DNA from: an uncultured Sphingomonadaceae bacterium
GTDB taxonomy: Bacteria > Pseudomonadota > Alphaproteobacteria > Sphingomonadales > Sphingomonadaceae
DNA: 64,000 nt
Assembly (NCBI GenBank): GCA_903871605.1
Contig: CAIQHF010000001.1
Span: 18,806-82,805 of the forward strand
Reading direction: 5' to 3'
Within the stretch, counting starts at the first letter, position 1. Each line of letters begins with the position of its first letter. Below are positions 1-9,847 of this stretch, one piece after another. Position numbers and translations under genes: made by a program. The notes beneath the pieces are model-generated. The model searched no databases and was not told the origin of the DNA. It saw only the letters and a program-made list of their open reading frames with translations.

Positions 1-12
1 GCCGGCCAATGA
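1..12 (+). CDS. cyoC: Probable 3' tail of cytochrome o oxidase subunit III (cyoC), partial
   Basis: Only the last codons are inside the window. Read in the frame that ends with TGA at 10-12, the bases give Ala-Gly-Gln-stop, and this stop overlaps the ATG of cyoD by four bases (ATGA), as is usual between cyoC and cyoD. The identity is inferred from gene order, not from protein sequence. Confidence 0.3.
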   Translation, partial: AGQ

Positions 13-410
13 GCAGCCATGATCAGGGCGTCTATGAGGAAGATCTGGCGCCCGGCGACGAGCACAGCCAGGTACTGGCGGGGGTCCGCGGCTATGCCGT
101 CGGCCTGATCCTCGCGACCGGGCTCACCGCGACCTCCTTCTGGGTCGCGGCGACGCACTCGCTATGGGGCCCGGGCGTGCCGATCGGCCTGTGCGTGCTG
201 GCGATCGCGCAGATGGGCATCCATCTCGCCTTCTTCCTCCACATCACCACCGGCCCCGACAACACCAACAACGTGCTCGCGCTCGCCTTCGGCGTGCTGA
301 TCGTGTTCCTCGTCGTCGCCGGCTCGCTGTGGATCATGGCGAACATGAACGCCAACATGATGCCGATGCCGATGAACCAGATGACCAACCTGCAGATGCA
401 GCACGGCTAG
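9..410 (+). CDS. cyoD: Cytochrome o ubiquinol oxidase subunit IV
   Basis: 133-residue subunit IV of the haem-copper quinol oxidase (cytochrome bo3), an inner-membrane complex that reduces oxygen with ubiquinol and pumps protons. Three hydrophobic segments are visible at about residues 29-48, 56-79 and 88-110. The GIHLAFFLHI stretch in the second segment is typical of CyoD. The ATG overlaps the end of the preceding frame by four bases, so this is the distal gene of a cyo operon cut by the window edge. The E. coli protein is about 109 residues. Here the excess is an N-terminal acidic segment plus a C-terminal tail with eight Met between residues 110 and 130. That Met-rich tail is unusual and could bind copper, which is inference. 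Confidence 0.93.
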   Translation: MSSHDQGVYEEDLAPGDEHSQVLAGVRGYAVGLILATGLTATSFWVAATHSLWGPGVPIGLCVLAIAQMGIHLAFFLHITTGPDNTNNVLALAFGVLIVFLVVAGSLWIMANMNANMMPMPMNQMTNLQMQHG

Positions 411-445
411 CCGCCGGTCGCCGGCGGAGCGCGCGGGGGGCGCGC
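411..445 (+). terminator. Two adjacent GC hairpins after cyoD
   Basis: Immediately after the cyoD stop there is a perfect 7-bp stem with a 3-base loop (CCGCCGG TCG CCGGCGG, 411-427), followed by a 6-bp GCGCGC stem with a G5 loop (429-445). There is no clean U tract, only TTCTCC, so this is a candidate terminator or 3' mRNA stabiliser for the cyo operon rather than a textbook intrinsic terminator. Confidence 0.4.
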
Positions 446-631
446 TTCTCCGGCTGCGTATCGGGAGAGGCGCGCGATCAGGGAACTTGCGCGGGCGCCA
501 TCCTTTCCTTCCCGAGCAAGCGGACGCGGACATCGTCGCCCGCGCGCGTCGCAGCGGGAGATCGGGATGGGCGGGTGCCGAGCAGCGAGGATGACGCAGC
601 CCTGCTCGCCGGCGCGCCGGGGGCACGCCTG

Positions 632-1075
632 ATGCAGCTTCTATTCCTCGCCTTCGCGGTCATCGCCGGCATGACGAGCACGCTCCAGTCGGGCAGCAAC
701 GCGATGCTGCAGAAGGGGTTGCACGCGCCGCTCTGGGCGGCGGCGATCGTATCGGCGATCACCACGCTGGCGGCGTTGGCGGTCGCGGTCGGGGTCGGGG
801 AGCGGCTCCCCTCGCTCGACGAGATCGCACGCACGCCGCGCCTCGCCTGGGCGGGCGGCCTGTTCGGCCTGTGCTTCGTGCTGGCGACGATCTACGCGTC
901 GCCGAAACTCGGCGCCGGGCTGTTCATCGCGCTGATCGTGACCAGCTCGACGGTGACGTCATTGCTGCTAGATCATTTCGGGCTGATGGGGTTCGCCGTC
1001 CGCGAGGCGCATGTCGGCCGGATCCTCGGTGGTCTTCTGATGATCGCCGGCGTCGCGCTGGTCGCCGCCTTCTAG
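632..1075 (+). CDS. YdcZ/DUF606-type DMT superfamily transporter
   Basis: 147-residue inner-membrane protein with four to five hydrophobic helices and the pattern of the short YdcZ (DUF606) drug/metabolite transporters: an N-terminal AGMTSTLQSGSNAML motif, a central PKLGAGLFIALIV segment and a C-terminal GRILGGLLMIAGVALV helix. These proteins are half the length of the usual ten-helix EamA permeases and probably work as dimers. The substrate is unknown. The frame stays open upstream, but only the start at 632 begins at the first predicted helix. The gene stands alone between cyoD and an unknown gene, and the 221 bases before it hold only the cyoD hairpins. Confidence 0.82.
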   Translation: MQLLFLAFAVIAGMTSTLQSGSNAMLQKGLHAPLWAAAIVSAITTLAALAVAVGVGERLPSLDEIARTPRLAWAGGLFGLCFVLATIYASPKLGAGLFIALIVTSSTVTSLLLDHFGLMGFAVREAHVGRILGGLLMIAGVALVAAF

Positions 1076-1239
1076 CCACTCGCCGGGCGCTGCCATCGTC
1101 CCGTCGGGTGCGCGGCGTTTCGGCAATCTCCGGTTCACACGCCCGACCGCAGGAAGGCCGCACGACCTTGCGCCGGGGCGATGCTTTCGTGCCGGGCGTG
1201 ATTAGGGTAAGAGCGCACAGATCCAACGAGGACGAGAGC

Positions 1240-1614
1240 ATGGCGGTTCGGGCAGTGGTCCGTCACGACCAGCCGGTGACGGCAGATGCGATCGATCGCG
1301 CGCCATTCCAGTTGCGCGACGTCGGCGCCGTCGCCTTCACCCCGCTCGAGGAGCAGGTGATCGCGCTCGCCCTCACCGATCGGCTCGGCAGCATCGAGGC
1401 GCCGGGGCGGATCGAGCGGCTGTTCGCGACGCTGTTCGGTCTGCGCGCGCCGAGCCGCGCGCTCGCCGATCCCCGGCTCGAGACGCTGCGCCAGGCCGTC
1501 GTGGTCGCGCGGCATCGCCATCATCTCCCCGACGCGCAGGCGGCGGCCTTGCGCCAGGCGGGCTTTGCGCTTGCGCAGATCCGGATGATCGAGGCGCGTG
1601 CCGCCGCGGGCTGA
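1240..1614 (+). CDS. Hypothetical protein, 124 aa
   Basis: Not recognised. Start chosen at the ATG after AACGAGGACGAGAGC, a weak GAGG Shine-Dalgarno. The protein is soluble and mostly helical, with no signal peptide or membrane segment. It has a central run (LEEQVIALALTDRLGSIEAP) followed by an Arg-rich segment and a C-terminal helix. It ends six bases before the stop codon of the convergent regulator gene. The reading frame and codon use look genuine, with G/C at most third positions, but no function can be assigned. Confidence 0.6.
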   Translation: MAVRAVVRHDQPVTADAIDRAPFQLRDVGAVAFTPLEEQVIALALTDRLGSIEAPGRIERLFATLFGLRAPSRALADPRLETLRQAVVVARHRHHLPDAQAAALRQAGFALAQIRMIEARAAAG

Positions 1615-1620
1615 GCGCGT

Positions 1621-3021
1621 TCAGTCGAAGCGATAGGGAACGACGTCGCGCCGCTCGGGATCGACGCGGATCGCGCGGCCCGAGGGTGGGAAGGCGCGCT
1701 GCTCGCAGCCCTCGCGCGGGCAGATCCGGCAGGAGACGCCGATCGGCGTCGCCGCATCGGCGCGTTTCAGATCGAGATGGTCGGCATAGACGAAGTCCGC
1801 CGCCTCGCCGACCTCGCAGCCGAGCGCGACAGCATAGCGGCGCGGCGCGCGCGCAAAACTGCCGCTTTCCTTGACCAGTCCCTTGGCGATCGAGACGTAG
1901 CGCGTGCCCTCGGGCATCTGGCCGAGCTGGATCATCAGCCGGTCGGGGATCGCCACCGCCTCGTGCATGATCCACAAGGGGCACGCGCCGCCGAACCGCG
2001 CGAACTGCAGACGCGTCGCCGAATGCCGCTTGGTGATGTTGCCCGCCATGTCGACGCGGCAGAAGAAGAAGGCGGTGCCGCGCGCGCCCGGCCGCTGCAG
2101 CGTCGAGAGCCGGTGGCACGCCTGCTCGAAACTCACCGCGAAGCGCCGCCGCAGCCGGTCGACATCGTGGCGGACGCGGCGCGCCTCGGCGCGGAACGCC
2201 TCATAGGGCATCAGGATCGCGCCCGCGGCATAGTTGGCGAGCCCGACGGTGAGCAGCCGCGCCGCCTCGGGCGAGGGCAGCCCGGCGCGCGCCAGCACCG
2301 CGCCGATCTCGCCGGCAAGCTCGATCCGCGCGAGCTGGTGGGCGAGCTGGAAGGCGCGGCTTTCGGCGGGCTGCGCGGGATCGATCGTCAGCGTCCGCGC
2401 GGCGCCGTCGAAGGCGCGCAAGGCGACCCTCTCGCCGGTTGCCGCGCGCAGCGCGATGCCGTGCCGCGCGTGCAGCCGCTCGGCGAGCGCGGCGTCGCCG
2501 GGTTCGAGCGAGATGCCGATCGCCTCGGCCGCGGTGTCGATCACATCGACATAATTGCCCGCGTCGTGAAACCAGTCGCGCACCTCGTCCCACGGCAGCC
2601 GGGCGCCGCCGCCGGTGTCATAGGCGTCGTCGAGCCGCTGGAGCTGGTCCTCGGCGCGGCGCCAGGCGGCGTGCAACGCGACGAAACGGCGGGCGAGCCC
2701 GGGCTGCTGCTCGATCGCGCGGGCGAGCACGTCGGGGGCGGGGGGCGGCTCGGGCAGCACCGGCTCGGCGGCGGCCTCGGCGAGCCCGGCGAGCAGCCGA
2801 GCATCCTCATCCTCGTCGACGCCGATCCAGTCGGCGGGGAAGGCGGCGGCGAAGCCGAGCGCGACCGCGCTGGTCAGCGGCCGCCCGTCGGTCTCGATCT
2901 GCGAGAGATAGCTGACCGAGATGCCGACGCGCGCCGCCATGTCGCTCTGGCTCAGCTGCAGTCGCCGCCGCAGCGCGCGGACGCGCGCGCCGGCATAGAG
3001 GCTGCGGGAAGGGCGGCGCAT
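1621..3021 (-). CDS. pccR: PccR-like short-chain acyl-CoA responsive regulator (XRE HTH, IrrE-like, DUF2083)
   Basis: 466-residue transcription factor. An XRE helix-turn-helix covers about residues 12-65 ([20 protein letters not shown]). The middle is IrrE/ImmA-like, and the C-terminal part has the Cys-rich DUF2083 pattern with Cys431, Cys434 and Cys439. This architecture is that of the ScfR family (PccR of Rhodobacter, RamB of actinobacteria), which activates propionyl-CoA or acetate assimilation genes in response to acyl-CoA. The gene is divergent from pccB with 112 bases between the start codons, which fits PccR. The metallopeptidase HExxH motif is absent: the matching place reads HQLAR, so the middle domain is probably a ligand-sensing relic. 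The symbol is by analogy. Confidence 0.82.
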   Translation of the reverse strand: MRRPSRSLYAGARVRALRRRLQLSQSDMAARVGISVSYLSQIETDGRPLTSAVALGFAAAFPADWIGVDEDEDARLLAGLAEAAAEPVLPEPPPAPDVLARAIEQQPGLARRFVALHAAWRRAEDQLQRLDDAYDTGGGARLPWDEVRDWFHDAGNYVDVIDTAAEAIGISLEPGDAALAERLHARHGIALRAATGERVALRAFDGAARTLTIDPAQPAESRAFQLAHQLARIELAGEIGAVLARAGLPSPEAARLLTVGLANYAAGAILMPYEAFRAEARRVRHDVDRLRRRFAVSFEQACHRLSTLQRPGARGTAFFFCRVDMAGNITKRHSATRLQFARFGGACPLWIMHEAVAIPDRLMIQLGQMPEGTRYVSIAKGLVKESGSFARAPRRYAVALGCEVGEAADFVYADHLDLKRADAATPIGVSCRICPREGCEQRAFPPSGRAIRVDPERRDVVPYRFD

Positions 3022-3035
3022 CGTCTCCGCATATT

Positions 3036-3079
3036 CTACAAAGCGACCGTTCGCAACTTCACAAAACTACATTTGCCAA
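3036..3079. promoter_or_regulatory. Candidate PccR operator between the regulator gene and pccB
   Basis: The divergent intergenic region holds several A/T-rich octamers that resemble the TTTGCAAA half-site reported for PccR: TTCGCAAC (3050-3057), TTCACAAA (3058-3065) and TTTGCCAA (3072-3079). The first two match at six of eight positions. The spacing is not the clean four-base arrangement described for Rhodobacter. The call rests on position and on this partial match only. Confidence 0.3.
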
Positions 3080-3133
3080 GCGCCATGCGAGTGTGCAGGG
3101 CAGCGGCCGACCGCCGCCCGGGAAAGGAGAGCG

Positions 3134-4666
<1,533 letters not shown>

Positions 4667-4674
4667 GCACATTC

Positions 4675-4739
4675 GCCCGCGTGGGCGGAGGCCCAAGGCC
4701 CGACCGTCGTCACTGGACCCCCGCCTTCGCGGGGGAACG
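4675..4739. repeat. Palindromic element, family B, between pccB and thiolase
   Basis: The right arm (4713-4739) carries a perfect 7-bp stem with a CTTC loop (CCCCCGC/GCGGGGG, 4718-4735). The left arm (about 4675-4700) is a degenerate inverted copy with GGGCGGAGGCCCAAGG. The same arm sequence recurs in bioB and before wecB. The element ends just before the GAGGAA Shine-Dalgarno of the thiolase gene. Confidence 0.75.
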
Positions 4740-4751
4740 AGGAAATAGACC

Positions 4752-5942
4752 ATGACAAGCACCACCGATCCCGTCGTCATCCTGTCCTTCGCGCGCACCC
4801 CGATGGGCAGCTTCCAGGGCGCGCTCTCCGACGCCTCCGCGATCGATCTCGGCGCCGCCGCGATCAAGGCCGCTGTCGAGCGCGCCGGCGTCTCGCCCGA
4901 CAAGGTCGATCGTGCCTATATGGGCTGCGTGCTGCCCGCCGGGCTCGGACAGGCGCCCGCACGCCAGGCGGCGATCAAGGCCGGCCTGCCGCTCTCGACC
5001 GAGGCGGTGACGGTCAACAAGATGTGCGGATCGGGGATGATGACCGCGATGATGGCGACCGACGCGCTCGCCGCGGGATCGGCCGACCTGATCGTCGCGG
5101 GCGGCATGGAGAGCATGACCGGCGCCCCCTTCCTGATGAAGAAGCACCGCGCCGGCGCGCGCATCGGCCACGACACCGTCTATGATTCGATGATGCTCGA
5201 CGGGCTCGAGGATGCCTATGAGCCCGGCCGCGCGATGGGCACCTTCGCCGACGACACCGCGCGCGACTATCAGTTCACCCGCGCCGCGCAGGACGATTAT
5301 GCGATCGCCTCGCTGACGCGTGCGCAGGACGCGCAGAAGAGCGGCGCGTTCGATGCCGAGATCACGGCGGTGACGGTCAAGACGCGCAAGGGCGAGGTGG
5401 TCGTCGACAAGGACGAGCAGCCGCTCAAGGGCGATGCCGCCAAGATCCCCAATCTCAAGCCCGCGTTCAGCAAGGACGGCACGGTGACGGCCGCCAACGC
5501 TTCCTCGATCTCGGATGGTGCCGCGGCGCTGATGATGACGCGGCAGTCGGTCGCCGACGGCCTCGGCGTCAAGGCGATCGCCACCGTCGTCGCGCAGGCC
5601 GCCAATGCGCACGAGCCGTCCAAGTTCACCACCGCGCCCGTCGGCGCGATCGAGAAGGTGCTCAAGAAAGCGGGTTGGTCGGTCGGCGACGTCGATCTGT
5701 TCGAGGTCAACGAAGCCTTTGCGGTGGTCGCGATGATCGCGATGAAGGACCTTGGCATCCCGCACGACAAGGTCAACGTCAACGGCGGCGCGACCGCGCT
5801 CGGCCACCCGATCGGCGCGTCGGGCGCGCGTATCCTCGCGACGCTGATCGCGGCGCTGCAGGCGCGCGGGCTCAAGAAGGGCGTCGCCTCGCTGTGCATC
5901 GGCGGCGGCGAGGCGACGGCGATGGCGGTCGAGCTCGTCTGA
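4752..5942 (+). CDS. Acetyl-CoA C-acyltransferase (thiolase)
   Basis: 396-residue thiolase that condenses or cleaves acyl-CoA with CoA. Catalytic residues are visible: Cys92 in NKMCGSGMM, His352 in ALGHPIGASGAR and Cys382 in SLCIGGGEATAM. The length fits the tetrameric biosynthetic/degradative AtoB/PhaA group. It lies between pccB and the epimerase, so it may release propionyl-CoA and acetyl-CoA from 3-ketoacyl-CoAs or isoleucine breakdown. It could equally serve polyhydroxyalkanoate synthesis, since a PHA synthase gene is elsewhere in the window. A Shine-Dalgarno GAGGAA lies directly downstream of a palindromic repeat. Its stop overlaps the next start by one base. Confidence 0.93.
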   Translation: MTSTTDPVVILSFARTPMGSFQGALSDASAIDLGAAAIKAAVERAGVSPDKVDRAYMGCVLPAGLGQAPARQAAIKAGLPLSTEAVTVNKMCGSGMMTAMMATDALAAGSADLIVAGGMESMTGAPFLMKKHRAGARIGHDTVYDSMMLDGLEDAYEPGRAMGTFADDTARDYQFTRAAQDDYAIASLTRAQDAQKSGAFDAEITAVTVKTRKGEVVVDKDEQPLKGDAAKIPNLKPAFSKDGTVTAANASSISDGAAALMMTRQSVADGLGVKAIATVVAQAANAHEPSKFTTAPVGAIEKVLKKAGWSVGDVDLFEVNEAFAVVAMIAMKDLGIPHDKVNVNGGATALGHPIGASGARILATLIAALQARGLKKGVASLCIGGGEATAMAVELV

Positions 5943-6367
5943 TGAAGCTCGGGCGGCTCAATCATGTCGGCGTCGCGACGCCGTCGATCGACGCATCGGT
6001 CGCCTATTATCGCGACGTGATGGGGGCGGAGACGATCGGCGCGCCGTTCGACATGCCATCGCAAGGGGTGCGGGTGTGCTTCGTCGATGCACCCAACTTC
6101 CAGGTCGAACTAATTGAGCCGCTTGGCGAAAGCTCGCCGATCCATGGATTCCTCGCGAAGAACCCGGCGGGCGGGCAGCACCATATGTGCTATGAAGTGC
6201 CCGACATCCACGAGGCGAAAGCCTGGTTCGAAGGCAAGGGCGCGCGCGTGCTCGGCGAGCCGCGCATCGGCGCGCATGGGACGCCGATCTTCTTCGTCCA
6301 CCCCAAGGACATGAACGGCGTGCTCACCGAGATCATGGAGACGCCGAAGCATGCGGCGGGGCATTGA
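5942..6367 (+). CDS. mce: Methylmalonyl-CoA epimerase
   Basis: 141-residue vicinal-oxygen-chelate (glyoxalase-fold) enzyme that converts (S)- to (R)-methylmalonyl-CoA. It starts with the family signature GRLNHVGVATPSID. His8, His80/81 (GQHHMCYEV) and Glu130 (VLTEIME) are the likely metal or catalytic positions. Length and the HPKDMNGVLTEI ending are characteristic. The ATG overlaps the thiolase stop (TGATG), implying translational coupling. It acts between PccAB and the mutase encoded on either side. Confidence 0.95.
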   Translation: MKLGRLNHVGVATPSIDASVAYYRDVMGAETIGAPFDMPSQGVRVCFVDAPNFQVELIEPLGESSPIHGFLAKNPAGGQHHMCYEVPDIHEAKAWFEGKGARVLGEPRIGAHGTPIFFVHPKDMNGVLTEIMETPKHAAGH

Positions 6368-6390
6368 TGCGCTTGCCCCGCACCCCTTTT

Positions 6391-6474
6391 CCGTTCGTGC
6401 CGAGCGAAGTCGGAACACTGCTAACGGGCGATATCCTGTGCTTCATGTCCCTCGACTTCGCTCGGGACGAACGG
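6391..6474. repeat. Palindromic element, family A (84 bp), between mce and mutase
   Basis: The left arm CCGTTCGTGCCGAGCGAAGT (6391-6410) and the inverted right arm (6447-6474, starting GTCCCTCGACTTCGCTCGGG) enclose a 33-base spacer. The total length of 84 bp equals that of the copy inside rnr. The right arm ends two bases before a GGAG that can serve as the Shine-Dalgarno of the mutase gene. Confidence 0.85.
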
Positions 6475-6487
6475 GGAGTGGCGTGTC

Positions 6488-8629
6488 GTGGCTGATCTGA
6501 AAGACTGGCAGGTGGCCGCCGCCAAGGAGGTCAAGGGCAAGGACCTGACCTGGCACACCCCCGAAGGTATTGCCGTCAAGCCTTTGTATACGGCCGAGGA
6601 TGTCGAGGGCATCGATCCTGGCCTCCCAGGCTCCGCGCCGTTCACGCGCGGCGTGCGCGCCTCGATGTACGCTGGCCGTCCGTGGACGATCCGCCAATAT
6701 GCGGGCTTCTCGACCGCCGAGGCCTCCAACGCCTTCTATCATCGCAACCTCGCCGCCGGTCAGAAGGGGCTGTCGGTCGCGTTCGACCTGGCGACGCACC
6801 GCGGCTATGACAGCGACCACCCGCGCGTGACCGGCGACGTCGGCAAGGCGGGCGTCGCGATCGACAGCGTCGAGGACATGAAGATCCTGTTCGACGGCAT
6901 CCCGCTCGACAAGATGTCGGTGTCGATGACGATGAACGGTGCGGTGATTCCGATCCTCGCCTTCTTCATCGTCGCGGGCGAGGAGCAGGGCGTGCCGCGC
7001 GACCAGCTCGACGGGACCATCCAGAACGACATCCTCAAGGAGTTCATGGTCCGCAACACCTATATCTATCCACCCGAGCCATCTATGCGGATCATCTCGG
7101 ACATCTTCGGCTACACCAGTCGCGAAATGCCCAAGTTCAACTCGATCTCGATCTCGGGCTATCACATGCAGGAAGCCGGCGCGACGCAGCTGCAGGAGCT
7201 CGCCTTCACCATCGCCGACGGGCGCGAATATGTGAAATATGGCGTCGCCTCAGGGCTCGACATCGACAAGTTCGCAGGCCGTCTGAGCTTCTTCTTCGCG
7301 ATCGGCATGAACTTCTTCATGGAGATCGCCAAGCTGCGCGCCGCGCGCGTGCTGTGGCACCGCGTGATGACCGATCTCGGCGCCAAGGACGAGCGCTCGA
7401 AGATGCTGCGCACGCATTGCCAGACCTCGGGCGTGTCGCTGACCGAGCAGGATCCGTACAACAACGTTATCCGCACGACGATCGAGGCGATGGCGGCGAT
7501 GCTCGGCGGCACGCAGAGCCTGCATACCAACGCGCTCGACGAAGCGATTGCGCTGCCGACCGATTTTTCCGCCCGCATCGCGCGCAACACGCAGATCGTC
7601 ATCCAGGAAGAGACGGGGATGACCAAGGTCGTCGATCCGCTCGGCGGCTCCTATTATATCGAGAGCCTGACGCAGGATCTGGTCGACAAGGCGTGGGAGA
7701 TCATCGAGCGCGTCGAGGCCGAGGGCGGCATGGCCAAGGCGGTCGCCGCGGGCTGGCCCAAGGCGATGATCGAGGAGGCGTCGGCGGCGCGTGCCGCGCG
7801 CGTCGATCGCGGCGAGGACGTGATCGTCGGGGTCAACAAATACCGGCTCAAGGAAGAGGCCGAGATCGACATCCTCGACGTCGACAATGTCGCGGTGCGC
7901 GCGGGCCAGATCGCGCGGATCGAGAAGACCAAGGCGGCGCGCGACGAGGCCAAGTGTCAGGCCGCGCTCGATGCGCTGCGCGAGGGCGCGCGGGGTACGG
8001 CGAACCTGCTCGAGCTTGCGGTCGAGTGCGCGCGCTACCGCGCGACGCTCGGCGAGATCAGCCTCGCGATGGAGGATGTGTTCGGTCGCTACGGGACCAA
8101 TCCGACGCCGGTCAAGGGCATCTACGGTGGCGCCTATGGCGCGGACGCCCATTGGCAGCATTTGATCGACGGTGTGAACGCCGTCGCGCAACGCAAGGGG
8201 CGCAAACCCAAGATGTTCGTCGCCAAGATGGGGCAGGACGGCCATGATCGCGGCGCCAATCTGGTCTCGTCCGCATTCGGCGATCTCGGCTTCGACATCG
8301 TCGCGGGGCCGCTGTTCCAGACGCCCGCCGAGGCGGTGGCGGTCGCGATCGAGGAGGATGTCGACGTGGTCGGCGCCTCCAGCCTCGCGGCGGGGCACAA
8401 GACGCTGATCCCCGAGCTGATCAACCTGCTGCGCGACAAGGGCCGGGGCGACATCAAGATCGTCGCGGGCGGGGTGATCCCGGCGCAGGATTATCAGACG
8501 CTCTACGATGCCGGCGTCTCCGCGATCTTCGGACCCGGAACCAACCTTGCGGACGCGGCCGCGGAGGTGTTGAAGCTGCTGGGACACAATATGCCGCCAT
8601 CGGGCGTCGAGACGGAGAAAGCCGCGTGA
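6488..8629 (+). CDS. scpA: Methylmalonyl-CoA mutase, single-polypeptide form
   Basis: 713-residue adenosylcobalamin-dependent mutase that interconverts (R)-methylmalonyl-CoA and succinyl-CoA, feeding propionate carbon into the TCA cycle. The N-terminal TIM barrel contains the [29 protein letters not shown] region (residue block about 196-224). The C-terminal cobalamin-binding domain has the base-off motif GQDGHDRG with His586 as the cobalt ligand. Full length corresponds to the homodimeric ScpA type, so no separate small subunit is needed. The start is GTG at 6488, and GGGGAG lies upstream at the edge of a palindromic repeat. The stop overlaps the bioB start (GTGA). No meaB chaperone gene is in the window. 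Confidence 0.95.
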   Translation: MADLKDWQVAAAKEVKGKDLTWHTPEGIAVKPLYTAEDVEGIDPGLPGSAPFTRGVRASMYAGRPWTIRQYAGFSTAEASNAFYHRNLAAGQKGLSVAFDLATHRGYDSDHPRVTGDVGKAGVAIDSVEDMKILFDGIPLDKMSVSMTMNGAVIPILAFFIVAGEEQGVPRDQLDGTIQNDILKEFMVRNTYIYPPEPSMRIISDIFGYTSREMPKFNSISISGYHMQEAGATQLQELAFTIADGREYVKYGVASGLDIDKFAGRLSFFFAIGMNFFMEIAKLRAARVLWHRVMTDLGAKDERSKMLRTHCQTSGVSLTEQDPYNNVIRTTIEAMAAMLGGTQSLHTNALDEAIALPTDFSARIARNTQIVIQEETGMTKVVDPLGGSYYIESLTQDLVDKAWEIIERVEAEGGMAKAVAAGWPKAMIEEASAARAARVDRGEDVIVGVNKYRLKEEAEIDILDVDNVAVRAGQIARIEKTKAARDEAKCQAALDALREGARGTANLLELAVECARYRATLGEISLAMEDVFGRYGTNPTPVKGIYGGAYGADAHWQHLIDGVNAVAQRKGRKPKMFVAKMGQDGHDRGANLVSSAFGDLGFDIVAGPLFQTPAEAVAVAIEEDVDVVGASSLAAGHKTLIPELINLLRDKGRGDIKIVAGGVIPAQDYQTLYDAGVSAIFGPGTNLADAAAEVLKLLGHNMPPSGVETEKAA

Positions 8630-9711
8630 ACACCGAAGTCCTCAGCCGTTCCCCGGCGGAAGCCGGGGCCCAGGGCCACCAACGCGACGCCTGCAGCTCT
8701 GGACCCCGGCTTTCGCCGGGGAACAGGTCTGCCTGGACCCGCGACGCGATCGCCGCGCTGTTCGATCTGCCCTTCCTCGATCTCGTTGCGCGCGCGCACG
8801 ACGTGCATGTCCGCCATCATCCCGAGAACGAGGTGCAGCTCTCGACGCTGCTGTCGATCAAGACCGGCGGCTGCGCGGAGGATTGCGGCTATTGCAGCCA
8901 GTCCTCGTCGGCCGACAGCGGGCTCAAGGCCGAGAAGCTGATGGATGCGGGCGCGGTGATCGAGGCGGCGCGCGAGGCCAAGGCGGCGGGCTCGGGCCGC
9001 TTCTGCATGGGTGCTGCGTGGCGCTCGCCGAAGGAGCGCGACATGCCCGCGCTGCTTCAGATGGTCGCGGAGGTGAAGGCGCTCGGGCTCGAGACCTGCA
9101 TGACGCTGGGCATGCTCGAGGGCGATCAGGCCGAGCGGCTCGCCGACGCCGGGCTCGACTACTATAACCACAATATCGACACCTCGCCCGAGAATTACGC
9201 CAACGTCATCACTACGCGCACCTTCCAGGACCGGCTCGACACGCTCGAGCGCGTCCGCGCGGCCGGGATGAACGTGTGCTGCGGCGGCATCCTCGGGATG
9301 GGCGAGAGCCGCGCGGATCGCGTCGGCTTTCTCCATGCGCTGGCGACGCTGCCCGAGCCGCCGCAGAGCGTGCCGCTGAACGCGCTGGTGCCGATCGCGG
9401 GGACGGTGCTCGGCGACATGCTCAAGGACGTGCCTGCCGCGCGGATCGACGACATCGAGTTCGTCCGCACCGTCGCGGTCGCGCGGATCATCATGCCCGA
9501 GAGCATGGTGCGCCTCTCGGCGGGACGCGAGAGCATGTCCGACAGCACGCAGGCGCTGTGCTTCATGGCGGGCGCCAACTCGATCTTCACGGGCGACCGG
9601 CTGCTGACCACGGGCAATGCCGGCGGCAATGCCGATGCGGTGCTGTTCGACAAGCTCGGGCTGATATCGATGCAGGGCGACACCGCACGCGAGGCGATCG
9701 CGGCGGAATGA
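8626..9711 (+). CDS. bioB: Biotin synthase with a repeat-derived N-terminal extension
   Basis: 361-residue radical-SAM enzyme that inserts sulfur into dethiobiotin. The [4Fe-4S] motif is Cys83, Cys87, Cys90 (CAEDCGYC). The rest matches BioB, including NHNIDTSPE and [12 protein letters not shown]. The conserved protein begins only at about residue 36 ([12 protein letters not shown]). The first 35 residues come from a family B palindrome (8648-8724). No alternative ATG, GTG or TTG start lies in frame between the repeat and the conserved part, so the GTG at 8626, which overlaps the mutase stop, is the likely start. Placement inside the PCC operon couples cofactor supply to the biotin enzyme PccA. 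Confidence 0.93.
   Translation: MNTEVLSRSPAEAGAQGHQRDACSSGPRLSPGNRSAWTRDAIAALFDLPFLDLVARAHDVHVRHHPENEVQLSTLLSIKTGGCAEDCGYCSQSSSADSGLKAEKLMDAGAVIEAAREAKAAGSGRFCMGAAWRSPKERDMPALLQMVAEVKALGLETCMTLGMLEGDQAERLADAGLDYYNHNIDTSPENYANVITTRTFQDRLDTLERVRAAGMNVCCGGILGMGESRADRVGFLHALATLPEPPQSVPLNALVPIAGTVLGDMLKDVPAARIDDIEFVRTVAVARIIMPESMVRLSAGRESMSDSTQALCFMAGANSIFTGDRLLTTGNAGGNADAVLFDKLGLISMQGDTAREAIAAE
8648..8724. repeat. Palindromic element, family B, inside the bioB 5' coding region
   Basis: The left arm starts GTTCCCCGGCGGAAGCCGGG (8648) and the right arm ends GGCTTTCGCCGGGGAAC (8724). By eye the two 28-base arms match at 25 positions as inverted repeats. The element is translated as roughly codons 8-33 of bioB and keeps the frame open. 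Confidence 0.85.
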
Positions 9712-9728
9712 TCGAGGCGATCCCCTTT

Positions 9729-9813
9729 CGTCACCCCGGATTTGATCCGGGGTCCCGCTGCTTTCTTGGCGCTCATCAAGGCAGCGGGATGCCGGATCAG
9801 GTCCGGCATGACG
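9729..9813. repeat. Palindromic element, family D, between bioB and the LprI-like gene
   Basis: Two hairpins lie in inverted order: CACCCCGGATTTGATCCGGG followed by GTCCCGCTGC on the left, and GCAGCGGGATGCCGGATCAG followed by GTCCGGCATGACG on the right. The outer CGTCA/TGACG and GCAGCGGGA/TCCCGCTGC parts pair. This is the only copy of this family in the window. Confidence 0.8.
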
Positions 9814-9847
9814 GGGATAGCGCGCGTTCGGCTCGGGTAGCGGCCTA

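Noticed and set aside
2310..2370. An active metallopeptidase in the regulator next to pccB
   Set aside because: The position expected for HExxH reads HQLAR, so zinc peptidase activity is not supported.
6368..6487. A cobalamin riboswitch upstream of methylmalonyl-CoA mutase
   Set aside because: The gap is almost entirely the 84-bp palindrome and has no room for the riboswitch core or B12 box.
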